NCBI GenBank assembly: GCA_006227965.1
Contig: SBFL01000301.1
Span: 1 to 18,146 of the forward strand
DNA: 18,146 bases
DNA from: Bacteroidota bacterium
GTDB taxonomy: Bacteria; Bacteroidota; Bacteroidia; Flavobacteriales; Flavobacteriaceae
Direction: 5' to 3'
Made by a program: the position numbers and the translations under genes. Positions 8,416 through 15,846 of this stretch are shown piece by piece. How positions within the stretch are numbered: the first letter of the stretch is position 1; each line of letters begins with the position of its first letter. The notes beneath the pieces are model-generated. The model worked only from the letters and a program-made list of their open reading frames with translations. It did no database searches and was not told where the DNA came from.

Positions 8416-11400
8416 TCAAAGGAATTCTGGAGTTACTTCATTTTCTTCGATGTAGACTAATATAGCGGATTCCACCGAAAATCCGCTTTCCTCCACCGCC
8501 TTCTTGTAAGCCAGGACCTGGGTGCGATGCTCAGGGTTTCGGCCACCGGTTTTGTAATCCAGTACCGTAGCCCTGTCTTTGCGAAAAACCAGTCGGTCAG
8601 GACGTAAAACCTGCCCGTCTTTTGTTAGGATTTCCCATTCGTTAAGGACCCGGAGGCCGGTGTCAAAATAGGGCGCCAGCAAAGGGTGGTCCATAACTTG
8701 CAGGATCAGGGCATGCATCCTTCCGGCATCCGGCTTTTTAAGGAGACCTTCAAAGACCAGTTGTCCCAGAGTTTTTTCGATGTCTTTATGGCTTGAAATA
8801 AGGCTGAGGGCATAATGAAGGACATTGCCGAAACGCATGGCTTCTGCACGTTCTGTTCCCCAGAGGCGGCCTGGTTTGGTGACGAACCTCAGAGAATTTT
8901 TGTCCCTTGCCGAGTACCTGAAATGCACCGGGTCACGGGGGGGAAGCGCAGCAGAATCGTGTTCGGTGTCCAGGGAACCGAAGGAATAATGCATCCGGCC
9001 TTCTTCCCAAATGCCTTTGTCACGCAGATAAAGGGTGTATAGGTCCCCGTATTTCTGTGGAGCCCCTCTTGAATCTTCTGTGCCCCGCTCCCTGCTGATC
9101 ACATATAGAGCCTTAATGGCGCGTGTATGGGCCACATAAAGCAGGTTATAGGCATCAAGCTCCTGTTTTTCGCGTACCTCATGATATAGACTGGGCGCCG
9201 GAGGCTCATATTCCAGAAGTTCTTTTTTCATACCCAGCAGCACATACCGGAACCCTTCAAAACTGGAGGGTTCAACCTCAAGCCATATTTTCTCATTTCT
9301 TTCCCTGTATATGGAAGTATCTGCAAAGGGCAGTATGACCACAGGGAACTCAAGGCCCTTGGCTTTGTGGATGGTCATCAGGGTTACCGCGTTGAATCCT
9401 TCCGGGGCCGTGATGCTCAGCTGGTCCTCCTTCGCTTTCCAGTATTCAAGGAAAGCCTGAATGGAAGAATCGTACTTCTGGCTTACCTCCAGTACCAAAT
9501 CCATCAGGAAGATCAGATAGGCATCTTCCCTGCCTCCCAGGGCGAACTTCCCAATGGCCTCTTCCAGCAGATCGTAAACCGGTTTCAGCCGTACAACCTG
9601 AGGATTGATCTGGTACTGCTCCGCAAGCAGGGAATCCACATCATCCAAATGGCAGATTATCCAAGCGTGCAGGTCTTCCTGGTCCCGGCCCAGGAAAAGC
9701 AGCATCCCAAAAACGTGGTTTTTATCCTCGGGATTCAGCAGGTAGTTCAACAAGTGGATCAGAAATTGTATTTCAGGGTGCTTCTTAAGAAGAAGGGTTT
9801 CGGAGGAGATTACCGGGATTCCGGCCTTCATCAGGTGGTCCGACAGAAGCACTCCTTCCTTTGTGAGCCGGGTCAGTATGGAGATATCCCCATAGGTATA
9901 TCCAATTGCCAGCAAGTCGTTTATAATGCTCAGCGTCCTGTTGAGATATTCTTCCTCGGCGGACTCGCTATTCCTGGGAATAAAATCGATCTGTACCAGG
10001 CCTGGTTTGTCGTGCTGATGGGCCTGACGGCTTCCGGTCAAAAACAGATCCGCGTAGGCCTCCCGTTTCATATACCTGCTGAGGTGACTGAAGAATTCAT
10101 TGTTAAACTCGATAAGGGGCCTGTGGCTCCTGTAGTTTCGCGGGAGGGCTTCCCTTCCGGGCTCCAGGGTAAAAGGATTTCCGCTACCGTCAATCAAGCT
10201 CAGGAATTGCTCTGCCTTGCCGCCCCGCCAGCGGTAAATGGCCTGTTTGGCATCGCCTACCAGGACCAGGGATCCCTGTTCTCCCTGCTCGTCCTGACCC
10301 TGCAGGGCGTTCCCGATCAGTGGGACCAGGTTCATCCACTGCATTTCTGAGGTGTCCTGGAACTCATCTATGAAATAATGGCGGTATCGCTCTCCGAGCC
10401 TCTCATAGATATAGGGGGCTGGCTGGTCTTTCAATTCCCTGGAAATGATTGAGTTGAAGGAAGATATAGGCAGGTATCCGCCTTCTTCCCTCAAGGTGTC
10501 CAGTTCCTGTTGGAGCATCCCTAACACTGTAAAGGGTGCTATCTGATAGTAGGCATTTGCAAAAAATTTACGCTGGTTTATCCCCTGCCGAATACGCTGA
10601 AAACGGGTTGTGAGCTCTGGAAGCAACTGGTCCATGACACGTTGTTTTGCCTCAGCTACTCTTTTTGGGTACAGGGGCTCCTCTCCGAAGTTTTCTTTCC
10701 ACCCGGCAGTGAAATCCTGATCAAAAGCACCCTCATGGATTTTTTGGATGAATTTCGGGAAAGCCCCCCGGTTAAAGTCCGACTGTTCTAACCGGTGGGT
10801 ATCCAGTATTTTCAGAATTTCCTCTGCCTCGGCTTTCAGTTGCTCTTCTGCGCGCCTGCGTTTTTTGTACAGTGCATTTTTCAGGCGGATAAAGTCATCA
10901 ATGCTTCTCCCGGTAAACTCCCCCAAATAGACATGCTGGTTTTCATCAAAAAGGGACTTCCCCATTTCAAAAAGGTCCCAGCTTATATCCCAGCTGCGGT
11001 CTTCCTCGGTTTTTTCAAGTGCAAAGTCGATTAAAACTCCGGTCAACCTGGGGTGACCACCCGCCTTGTTCACCAGGGAATCCACGGCCTCCTGCAATAG
11101 CGTGTCTGTATCGAGCACGACTTCAAAATTCGGGGGCAAGTCAAGGTCCTGGGCAAATGTCCGGAGAATTCGGTGGTTGAACTTGTCTATGGTAGAAATG
11201 TCGAAAAAAGCATAATTGTGAAGCAGTTCCTGCAGTACAGTTTGACTTCGTACCACCAGGGTCTGGGAATCTGTCTTCAGAGCTTCCCTCACTGCATGGA
11301 AGAGATCCGGGGCCTTGTGGGGGTCGGTTACCACGGAGAATTCCATGAGATTTGTTAATATGCGGTTTTTGAGTTCGGCGACGGCTTTATTTGTGAAGGT

Positions 11401-11538
11401 TATTGCCAGGATCTGCCGGAAGGCCTGCCGGGCACCTGGCTTCAGCAACAGTATCAGGTATTCCCTGGCCAGGGTAAATGTTTTACCGGACCCGGCGGAG
11501 GCATCGTAAATCCTGAATGCTTTAAAATCGGAACTCAT
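8416..11538 (-). CDS. UvrD/RecB-type helicase-nuclease, AddA-like
   Basis: A 1040-residue superfamily 1 helicase fused to a nuclease, the motor subunit of an AddAB-type break-processing enzyme. Helicase motifs run in order: Walker A ASAGSGKT (13-20), [15 protein letters not shown] (46-60), Walker [10 protein letters not shown] (389-397), [15 protein letters not shown] (426-440), LPRNYRSHR (465-473), [20 protein letters not shown] (719-738) and [10 protein letters not shown] (798-807). The C-terminal nuclease has [10 protein letters not shown] (902-911), Asp981 (RPDRLVF), and Asp994/Lys996 in VLDYKTGG. It is somewhat shorter than Bacillus AddA (about 1230). The start is taken as the ATG at 11538; the frame extends three codons to a TTG at 11547, which is less likely. 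A near-consensus -7 box (TTATTTTG) sits just before the ATG. It is followed after one base by kbl; the probable AddB partner lies beyond kbl and an OmpA gene. Confidence 0.92.
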   Translation of the reverse strand: MSSDFKAFRIYDASAGSGKTFTLAREYLILLLKPGARQAFRQILAITFTNKAVAELKNRILTNLMEFSVVTDPHKAPDLFHAVREALKTDSQTLVVRSQTVLQELLHNYAFFDISTIDKFNHRILRTFAQDLDLPPNFEVVLDTDTLLQEAVDSLVNKAGGHPRLTGVLIDFALEKTEEDRSWDISWDLFEMGKSLFDENQHVYLGEFTGRSIDDFIRLKNALYKKRRRAEEQLKAEAEEILKILDTHRLEQSDFNRGAFPKFIQKIHEGAFDQDFTAGWKENFGEEPLYPKRVAEAKQRVMDQLLPELTTRFQRIRQGINQRKFFANAYYQIAPFTVLGMLQQELDTLREEGGYLPISSFNSIISRELKDQPAPYIYERLGERYRHYFIDEFQDTSEMQWMNLVPLIGNALQGQDEQGEQGSLVLVGDAKQAIYRWRGGKAEQFLSLIDGSGNPFTLEPGREALPRNYRSHRPLIEFNNEFFSHLSRYMKREAYADLFLTGSRQAHQHDKPGLVQIDFIPRNSESAEEEYLNRTLSIINDLLAIGYTYGDISILTRLTKEGVLLSDHLMKAGIPVISSETLLLKKHPEIQFLIHLLNYLLNPEDKNHVFGMLLFLGRDQEDLHAWIICHLDDVDSLLAEQYQINPQVVRLKPVYDLLEEAIGKFALGGREDAYLIFLMDLVLEVSQKYDSSIQAFLEYWKAKEDQLSITAPEGFNAVTLMTIHKAKGLEFPVVILPFADTSIYRERNEKIWLEVEPSSFEGFRYVLLGMKKELLEYEPPAPSLYHEVREKQELDAYNLLYVAHTRAIKALYVISRERGTEDSRGAPQKYGDLYTLYLRDKGIWEEGRMHYSFGSLDTEHDSAALPPRDPVHFRYSARDKNSLRFVTKPGRLWGTERAEAMRFGNVLHYALSLISSHKDIEKTLGQLVFEGLLKKPDAGRMHALILQVMDHPLLAPYFDTGLRVLNEWEILTKDGQVLRPDRLVFRKDRATVLDYKTGGRNPEHRTQVLAYKKAVEESGFSVESAILVYIEENEVTPEFL

Positions 11539-11593
11539 CCAATGCAAAATAAGGATTCTGCCCTGGTTCTTAACAATTAATTAGCGCAAAGTG

Positions 11594-11636
11594 TTTGTTA
11601 AAATCTGTATTTTTGATCAACACGAATTTTAACAAA
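11594..11636 (+). promoter_or_regulatory. sodA promoter region: -7 box inside an 11-bp inverted repeat
   Basis: The perfect inverted repeat TTTGTTAAAAT (11594-11604) / ATTTTAACAAA (11626-11636) encloses TATTTTTG (11608-11615), an exact match to the Bacteroidota -7 consensus. No TTTG stands at the expected -33 place. A transcript would begin near 11621 and have a leader of about 27 bases. The arms could be an operator for a dimeric regulator; because the left arm lies upstream of the start site, an RNA hairpin from this promoter is not possible. Confidence 0.55.
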
Positions 11637-11647
11637 AATAAAGACCT

Positions 11648-12256
11648 ATGTCATTCCAACTACCCAATTTACCCTATGCATACGATGCCCTGGAGCCCCA
11701 CATTGACGCACGGACCATGGAAATTCACCATACCAAGCATCATAACGGATATACCACAAAGCTGAACGGGGCCATTGCCGGAACAGATCTCGAGGGAAAA
11801 TCCATAGAAGATATCCTGTCAAATTTGGACATGTCCAATATGGCCGTCCGAAACAACGGAGGGGGTTATTTTAATCACTGTCTCTACTGGGAGGTGATGT
11901 CCCCGGATGGCGGGGGCAGCCCTGAAGGTGCCCTTGCATCTGCTATCAACGCTGCATTTGGTTCCTTCAACGGGTTTAAAGATGCTTTCAGCACGGCCGC
12001 CGCAGGACGTTTCGGCTCAGGTTGGGCCTGGCTGTGTGTCCACAAAGGCGGCAAAGTCGAAGTGTGTTCCACTGCGAATCAGGATAACTCCCTTATGCCG
12101 GGAGTAGGTTGCGGAGGACACCCGATACTGGGTATCGATGTGTGGGAACACGCATACTACCTGCACTATCAGAATCGGCGTCCGGATTACATCGAGGCCT
12201 TCTTCAATGTAATCAACTGGGAAAAAGTCGCAGAGCAGTTCGAGGCACACAAATAA
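11648..12256 (+). CDS. sodA: Superoxide dismutase, Mn-type
   Basis: A 202-residue enzyme that converts superoxide to oxygen and hydrogen peroxide, cytoplasmic (no signal peptide). It starts [31 protein letters not shown], the family N-terminus. Metal ligands are His27 (MEIHH), the His of YFNHCLYW (76), and Asp and His in [21 protein letters not shown]; Tyr35 is the gateway residue. The outer-sphere glutamine is in [10 protein letters not shown], the Mn-enzyme position, and Gly-Gly-Gly rather than Gln precedes the second His ligand, so manganese (or cambialistic) use is favoured over iron. One oddity is Tyr where many family members have His or Ala in GGGxxNH. The gene has its own promoter, diverges from the AddA-like gene, and ends at a clear terminator, so it forms a single-gene unit. 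Confidence 0.95.
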   Translation: MSFQLPNLPYAYDALEPHIDARTMEIHHTKHHNGYTTKLNGAIAGTDLEGKSIEDILSNLDMSNMAVRNNGGGYFNHCLYWEVMSPDGGGSPEGALASAINAAFGSFNGFKDAFSTAAAGRFGSGWAWLCVHKGGKVEVCSTANQDNSLMPGVGCGGHPILGIDVWEHAYYLHYQNRRPDYIEAFFNVINWEKVAEQFEAHK

Positions 12257-12278
12257 ATCTGCCCTGTAAAAGAGAGGT

Positions 12279-12306
12279 AAACCCCGGGGATATCCGGGGT
12301 TTTTTT
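12279..12306 (+). terminator. Rho-independent terminator of sodA
   Basis: AAACCCCGG and CCGGGGTTT form a 9-bp stem with a 6-base loop (GGATAT), followed by T7. It starts 23 bases after the sodA stop codon. It faces the last of the three minus-strand small RNA units. Confidence 0.92.
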
Positions 12307-12317
12307 ATGACTGCCGG

Positions 12318-12393
12318 AATAAGAAAAGGGCAGAGAAGTCTCCACCCTTTTCATCCCAAATCTTACCATAAACTTAACCTACTTATGCTATGG
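12318..12393 (-). ncRNA. Putative small RNA, unit A (3' copy of three)
   Basis: On the minus strand the unit begins with the conserved 39-base block (12393-12355; starts CCATAGCATAAGTAGG and ends AAGATTTGGG), with one difference from the other copies (T instead of C just before the ATGG). It continues directly into a hairpin at 12352-12323: 13 bp with a 4-base loop (ACTT) and two adjacent wobble pairs. The tail TTATT is weak. A -7-like box TATTTTAG (12399-12406) starts 13 bases upstream of the block. An open frame starting at the ATG inside the block continues through the hairpin into the antisense of sodA, so it is not a convincing gene. Predicted RNA about 76 nt, function unknown. Confidence 0.6.
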
Positions 12394-12511
12394 CAGGACT
12401 AAAATACTGGTATTAAGGGGAATAAAAAAGAAAATTCTCCAAAATCCGCAATTAAAATCAGTATTGGAGAGGTGTCTGTCTGAAATATGCGGGGCTATTT
12501 GGGTGAGTATC

Positions 12512-12587
12512 AACAAATAAAAAGGCAAGGTTTGCACCTTGCCTTTTCCCCAAATCTTACCATGAACTTAACCTACTTATGCTATGG
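12512..12587 (-). ncRNA. Putative small RNA, unit B (middle copy)
   Basis: The 39-base block at 12587-12549 is followed by one G and a perfect 12-bp hairpin (12547-12520; AAAAGGCAAGGT, loop GCAA, ACCTTGCCTTTT) and by the tail TTTTTATTTGTT. The GCAA loop is a GNRA tetraloop, which stabilises RNA hairpins. The stem sequence is unlike that of units A and C at several pairs, yet every pair is kept. The box TACTTTCG (12593-12600) begins 13 bases upstream of the block. A 17-codon frame (MVRFGEKARCKPCLFIC) starts at the ATG in the block. Predicted RNA about 76 nt. Confidence 0.68.
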
Positions 12588-12726
12588 TTCTTCGAAAGTA
12601 AGCCGAACCTTGTTCAGATAAAAAGCTTTTGGATAAACACCCTTAAAAACCGTTGAATGGCCCTGCTTTTAATCGTTTGTGAGAGAAGTAGTACGAAGTA
12701 TTCAGAAGGAGGCTTCATCAGGTAGG

Positions 12727-12803
12727 AAAAATAAAAAAGGTGGAGAAAGCTCCACCTTTTTTGCCCCAAATCTTACCATGAACTTAACCTACTTATGCTA
12801 TGG
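12727..12803 (-). ncRNA. Putative small RNA, unit C (5' copy, next to purF)
   Basis: The 39-base block at 12803-12765 is followed by GC and a perfect 13-bp hairpin (12762-12733; AAAAAAGGTGGAG, loop CTTT, CTCCACCTTTTTT), then ATTTTT. This is the strongest terminator of the three. The box TACTTTAG (12809-12816) begins 13 bases upstream, and the 13 bases are similar to those of unit B. A 25-codon frame begins at the ATG in the block (MVRFGAKKVELSPPF and onward). It lies about 100 bases after the purF stop on the same strand, so processing from purF read-through is an alternative to independent transcription. Confidence 0.68.
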
Positions 12804-12854
12804 CTTTTCTAAAGTACTCTGGATGCATGCCCACAGGCTAAAAAGCCGATAAAA

Positions 12855-12897
12855 CACACATTTTGTCGATGAAATGCATTAATGTGTGCATTTCGTC
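12855..12897. repeat. Overlapping inverted repeats just after purF
   Basis: Two pairings compete for the same bases: CACACATT (12855-12862) with AATGTGTG (12881-12888), and GATGAAATGCA (12868-12878) with TGCATTTCGTC (12887-12897, one wobble on the plus strand). ATTT(T/C)GTCGAT also occurs twice as a direct repeat. On the minus strand the first hairpin is followed by TTTT, so it may be a weak purF terminator. Function is not clear. Confidence 0.5.
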
Positions 12898-12905
12898 GAT
12901 CAGCC

Positions 12906-14804
12906 TCAGTAAGCACGCTGGTTTTTGCCCTCGTAGAAATTCATAAAGGCCCGGTTAACCACCTTGTTCCCGCCCGGGGTGGGGTAGTTCCCGGTGAAAT
13001 ACCAGTCACCCAGGTTCCCCGGGCATGCCTTATGCAGGTTTTCAATGGTCTGATAGATAATTTCCACCTCCGCTTTAATGTCCTGTGGGCTGAGGAGTTC
13101 GGCTATTTTGAGCGAGATTTCTTCTGCGGTGAACGGAGCATAAAATTCCTTGACATAATTTACCACTTGGGTATCCGGCATTTCGATTTGCTCCCTGCAT
13201 TTTTGATAGATCTCCTCGATGAGGTTTTCCGTACCCCGATCCTTGTGAAGGGCAAGTGCCGCCCTGAAGGCGATGAAATCTTCCAGCTTGGCCATGTCGA
13301 TCCCGTAACAATCGGGGTACCGGATCTGAGGGGCCGAGGAAATGACAATGATTTTTTTCGGGTGGAGCCGGTCCAGGATACGGAGGATACTTTTCTTAAG
13401 CGTGGTCCCCCGGACGATACTATCGTCTATGATTGCCAGATAATCCCCCTTTTCAACAGAGCCGTAGGTGATATCATATACGTGGGCAACCAGGTCATCA
13501 CGGCTGCTGTCCTGGGTTATAAAGGTCCTCAACTTGGCATCTTTGATGGCTACCTTTTCGATACGTGGCCTGACATCGAGGATTTCGTGCAGGGCTTCGC
13601 TGCTGATTTCGGGACCGAGTGCCAGGATCTGTTCCTCTTTTTTCTTATTTAGAAAGTTCTGCGCTTCCCTGATCATACCCAGGAAGGATGTTTCTGCCGT
13701 ATTTGGGATATAGGAGAATACCGTGCCCCGAATATCGTTGTCAATGGCCTTCAGGATATGAGGGAACAGAAGTCTTCCAAGTTCTTTTCGCTCCTCGTAA
13801 ATCTCCTTGTCATTCCCCCTTGAGAAATAAATCCGTTCAAAGGAGCATGCCTTTCGCTCCCGCGGTTCCTGGATCATATCAATGGAGGATGTCCCATCCT
13901 TCTTTATGATAATCGCATGGCCGGGGGGGAGCTCCTGCACCTCCTCGTAAGCCACGTTAAACACCGTTTGAATGGCCGGTCTTTCCGATGCGACCACCAC
14001 CACTTCATCATCCCTGTAGTAATACGCCGGGCGTATCCCTGACGGGTCCCGCAGGACAAAGGCATCCCCATGCCCAAGCATGCCGGCCATGGCATAGCCC
14101 CCGTCCCAGTTCTTTGAAGATTTTTTCAGAATCTTGGCGACTTTCAGCCTTTCGGCGATCATCGGAGTGGCCTCCATCTTGCTGAAGCCTTCCTTTTTGA
14201 TCTGCTTGTAAAGTTTTGCGACCGCATCGTCAAGGAAATGTCCGATCTTTTCCATAACGGTGATAGTATCGGCCATTTCCTTGGGGTGCTGCCCGAGTTG
14301 TACCAGGTTGTCGAACAGCTCCCGCACATTGGTCATATTGAAGTTGCCGGCCACGATGAGGTTCCTGTGCATCCAGTTGTTCTGCCTGAGGAAGGGGTGA
14401 ACGCTCTCGATGCTGTTTTTGCCAAAGGTGCCGTAGCGCACATGGCCCAGCAGTACCTCTCCTATATAGGGCAGGTATTTTTTCATCCACGAAACATCGG
14501 AGGCAGACTCCGGCGAATCCTTCAGGGAGGTATTAATGCGCAGATTTATCCGGTCGAAAATGTCCTGGATGGGCTGGGCTTCAATGGAGCGAACGCGGCT
14601 CATGTAGCGCTCTCCGGGGTCCATGTCCAGTTTGATGCTGGCAAAACCGGCGCCATCCTGACCCCGGTTGTGCTGCTTCTCCATCATGAGGTACATTTTG
14701 TTGATCCCGTAGAAAGCCGAACCGTATTTTTCCTGATAGTAATCCAGGGGTTTCAGCAGTCTAATCAGGGAAATCCCACATTCGTGTTTTATGGCATCGC
14801 TCAT
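12906..14804 (-). CDS. purF: Amidophosphoribosyltransferase (long Bacteroidota form)
   Basis: A 632-residue enzyme for the first committed step of purine synthesis: glutamine and PRPP give phosphoribosylamine. The N-terminus MSDAIKHE-CGISLIRLL suggests an 8-residue propeptide removed to expose Cys9, the glutaminase nucleophile. Further glutaminase motifs are QHNRGQDGAGF (44-54), GHVRYGTFG (120-128) and GNFNMTN (153-159); DPSGIRPAYY lies at 253-262. The phosphoribosyltransferase PRPP loop is IIDDSIVRGTT (458-468). It is over 100 residues longer than E. coli or Bacillus PurF, with insertions around 60-115 and 380-450. The C-terminal CxxC of iron-sulfur PurF is replaced by GDWY before FTGNYPT (603-609). 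It follows the PfkB kinase gene by 37 bases on the same strand, and purN lies further upstream, so it sits in a purine-related cluster. Confidence 0.93.
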   Translation of the reverse strand: MSDAIKHECGISLIRLLKPLDYYQEKYGSAFYGINKMYLMMEKQHNRGQDGAGFASIKLDMDPGERYMSRVRSIEAQPIQDIFDRINLRINTSLKDSPESASDVSWMKKYLPYIGEVLLGHVRYGTFGKNSIESVHPFLRQNNWMHRNLIVAGNFNMTNVRELFDNLVQLGQHPKEMADTITVMEKIGHFLDDAVAKLYKQIKKEGFSKMEATPMIAERLKVAKILKKSSKNWDGGYAMAGMLGHGDAFVLRDPSGIRPAYYYRDDEVVVVASERPAIQTVFNVAYEEVQELPPGHAIIIKKDGTSSIDMIQEPRERKACSFERIYFSRGNDKEIYEERKELGRLLFPHILKAIDNDIRGTVFSYIPNTAETSFLGMIREAQNFLNKKKEEQILALGPEISSEALHEILDVRPRIEKVAIKDAKLRTFITQDSSRDDLVAHVYDITYGSVEKGDYLAIIDDSIVRGTTLKKSILRILDRLHPKKIIVISSAPQIRYPDCYGIDMAKLEDFIAFRAALALHKDRGTENLIEEIYQKCREQIEMPDTQVVNYVKEFYAPFTAEEISLKIAELLSPQDIKAEVEIIYQTIENLHKACPGNLGDWYFTGNYPTPGGNKVVNRAFMNFYEGKNQRAY

Positions 14805-14841
14805 TCAGACGTTATTATAAAATCCCCCGTTTCCAGAGGCG

Positions 14842-15768
14842 CTATTGCACTTCAAAATCAAACTGTGTCAAATCCCTGAATTGCTGCAACCTGTAAGCAA
14901 TTTCATCGGATCTGAGATCCAGCAGGCGTTCCGTCCCAAAACGCTCCACACAAAAGGATGCCAGGTTGGCCCCGTGTATCACGGCATTTTTGAGGTTCTC
15001 GAACGAAAAATTCCGGGTCTCGGCCAGATAGCCTGTAAAACCTCCCGCAAAAGTGTCTCCTGCTCCCGTAGGATCGAAGACTTCTTCCAGGGGCAGGGCC
15101 GGGGCAAAAAAGATACGCTTCCTGTGGACCAAAAGGGCGCCGTTCTCCCCTTTTTTTATCAGCACATATTTTGGTCCCATATTGCTGATTTTGGCTGCAG
15201 CGCGGACCAGGGAATATTCCCCCGAAAGTTGTCTGGCTTCCTCGTCATTGATGGTGATCACATCCACCATTCCGATTACCTCCAACAGGGAATCCCAGGT
15301 GTGCTCCATCCAGTAATTCATTGTGTCCAGTACAGTGAACCTTGGCCGGGAGTCGAGTTGGCTGAGTACCTGCATCTGGATTTCCGGGTGCAGGTTCCCG
15401 AGCATGACCACCTCCGCACCCCGGAACGCAGCGGGGACCTCCGGGTCAAAATCGGCAAGTACGTTGAGTTCGGTGGAAAGGGTATCTCTTTTGTTGAGAT
15501 CGTTCTGGTATTTGCCGCTCCATGTAAAAGTCCTGCCACCCGGCACCACTTCAAGCCCTTCGATGTCGATGTCTTTTTCCTTCAGCAGTTCCAGATACTT
15601 TGAAGGGAAATCTTCCCCGACTACAGAGACAATGCCCGGCTTCACCCTGTAGTTCGCAGCGGCAAGGCCGATAAAAGTGGCGGCCCCTCCGAGTATTTTA
15701 TCCGTTTTTCCGAAAGGTGTCTCGATAGTATCGAAAGCGACAGTTCCTACAACCAGTAGTTTGCCCAC
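14842..15768 (-). CDS. PfkB-family carbohydrate/nucleoside kinase
   Basis: A 308-residue sugar or nucleoside kinase of the ribokinase/PfkB family. It opens KLLVVGTVAFDTIETPFG (3-20), has GGAATFIGLAAA (27-38) for substrate binding, and carries the second family signature DPTGAGDTFAGGF (232-244) with the anion hole and catalytic Asp238. INDEEA (173-178) and KKGENGALL (205-213) are typical ATP-side segments. The substrate cannot be read from the sequence; the position between purN and purF suggests adenosine, ribose or another nucleoside, but this is inference. The start is GTG at 15768; no ATG is available in frame, and a -7 box (TATATTTG) lies only 20 bases upstream, so an earlier start is unlikely. 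purF follows after 37 bases, probably in the same transcript. Confidence 0.88.
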   Translation of the reverse strand: MGKLLVVGTVAFDTIETPFGKTDKILGGAATFIGLAAANYRVKPGIVSVVGEDFPSKYLELLKEKDIDIEGLEVVPGGRTFTWSGKYQNDLNKRDTLSTELNVLADFDPEVPAAFRGAEVVMLGNLHPEIQMQVLSQLDSRPRFTVLDTMNYWMEHTWDSLLEVIGMVDVITINDEEARQLSGEYSLVRAAAKISNMGPKYVLIKKGENGALLVHRKRIFFAPALPLEEVFDPTGAGDTFAGGFTGYLAETRNFSFENLKNAVIHGANLASFCVERFGTERLLDLRSDEIAYRLQQFRDLTQFDFEVQ

Positions 15769-15787
15769 GTCTTCTTGAATTTTGCTG

Positions 15788-15795
15788 CAAATATA
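15788..15795 (-). promoter_or_regulatory. -7 element of a promoter for the PfkB kinase and purF
   Basis: TATATTTG on the minus strand matches TAnnTTTG exactly. No TTTG stands at the expected -33 place. It lies in the only sizeable gap (78 bases) between the RNase HI gene and the kinase gene, which supports a new transcript here. Confidence 0.5.
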
Positions 15796-15846
15796 CGGTT
15801 TTGAATCGCGATATCTATCAGTTGGCGGGAAAGGGATCGGGGGGGA

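Larger units (their letters stand above)
12355..12803 (-). repeat. Three tandem copies of a 39-base block, each joined to a terminator hairpin
   Basis: Copies at 12355-12393, 12549-12587 and 12765-12803 are identical but for one base in the first. Copy-to-copy distances are 194 and 216 bases. The intervening 155 and 177 bases are not alike apart from the hairpin following each block and the box 13 bases before each. This fits gene duplication of a compact RNA gene better than a simple DNA repeat. Confidence 0.9.

Noticed and set aside
9367..10350. Plus-strand open frame of 327 codons, with other long frames at 3820-4542, 7776-8300 and 14238-14879.
   Set aside because: All are opposite confirmed genes with intact catalytic motifs (AddA-like, AddB-like, kbl, purF), and none shows a motif or start context of its own.
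11538..11560. Near-consensus box TTATTTTG with upstream TTG as an addA promoter giving an almost leaderless transcript.
   Set aside because: One mismatch at the important second base and only six bases before the ATG; too weak to list as a feature.
12355..12803. CRISPR array or repeat-spacer element.
   Set aside because: Only three copies, spacers of 155 and 177 bases that contain terminator hairpins, and no cas genes nearby.
12300..12905. Insertion sequence remnant or MITE.
   Set aside because: No terminal inverted repeats around the whole, no target duplication and no transposase fragment; the inverted repeats present are local hairpins with T tails.
12882..13652. Long plus-strand open frame (256 codons).
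   Set aside because: It lies fully antisense to purF apart from its first codons, and its translation has no domain; it arises from codon use of the real gene.
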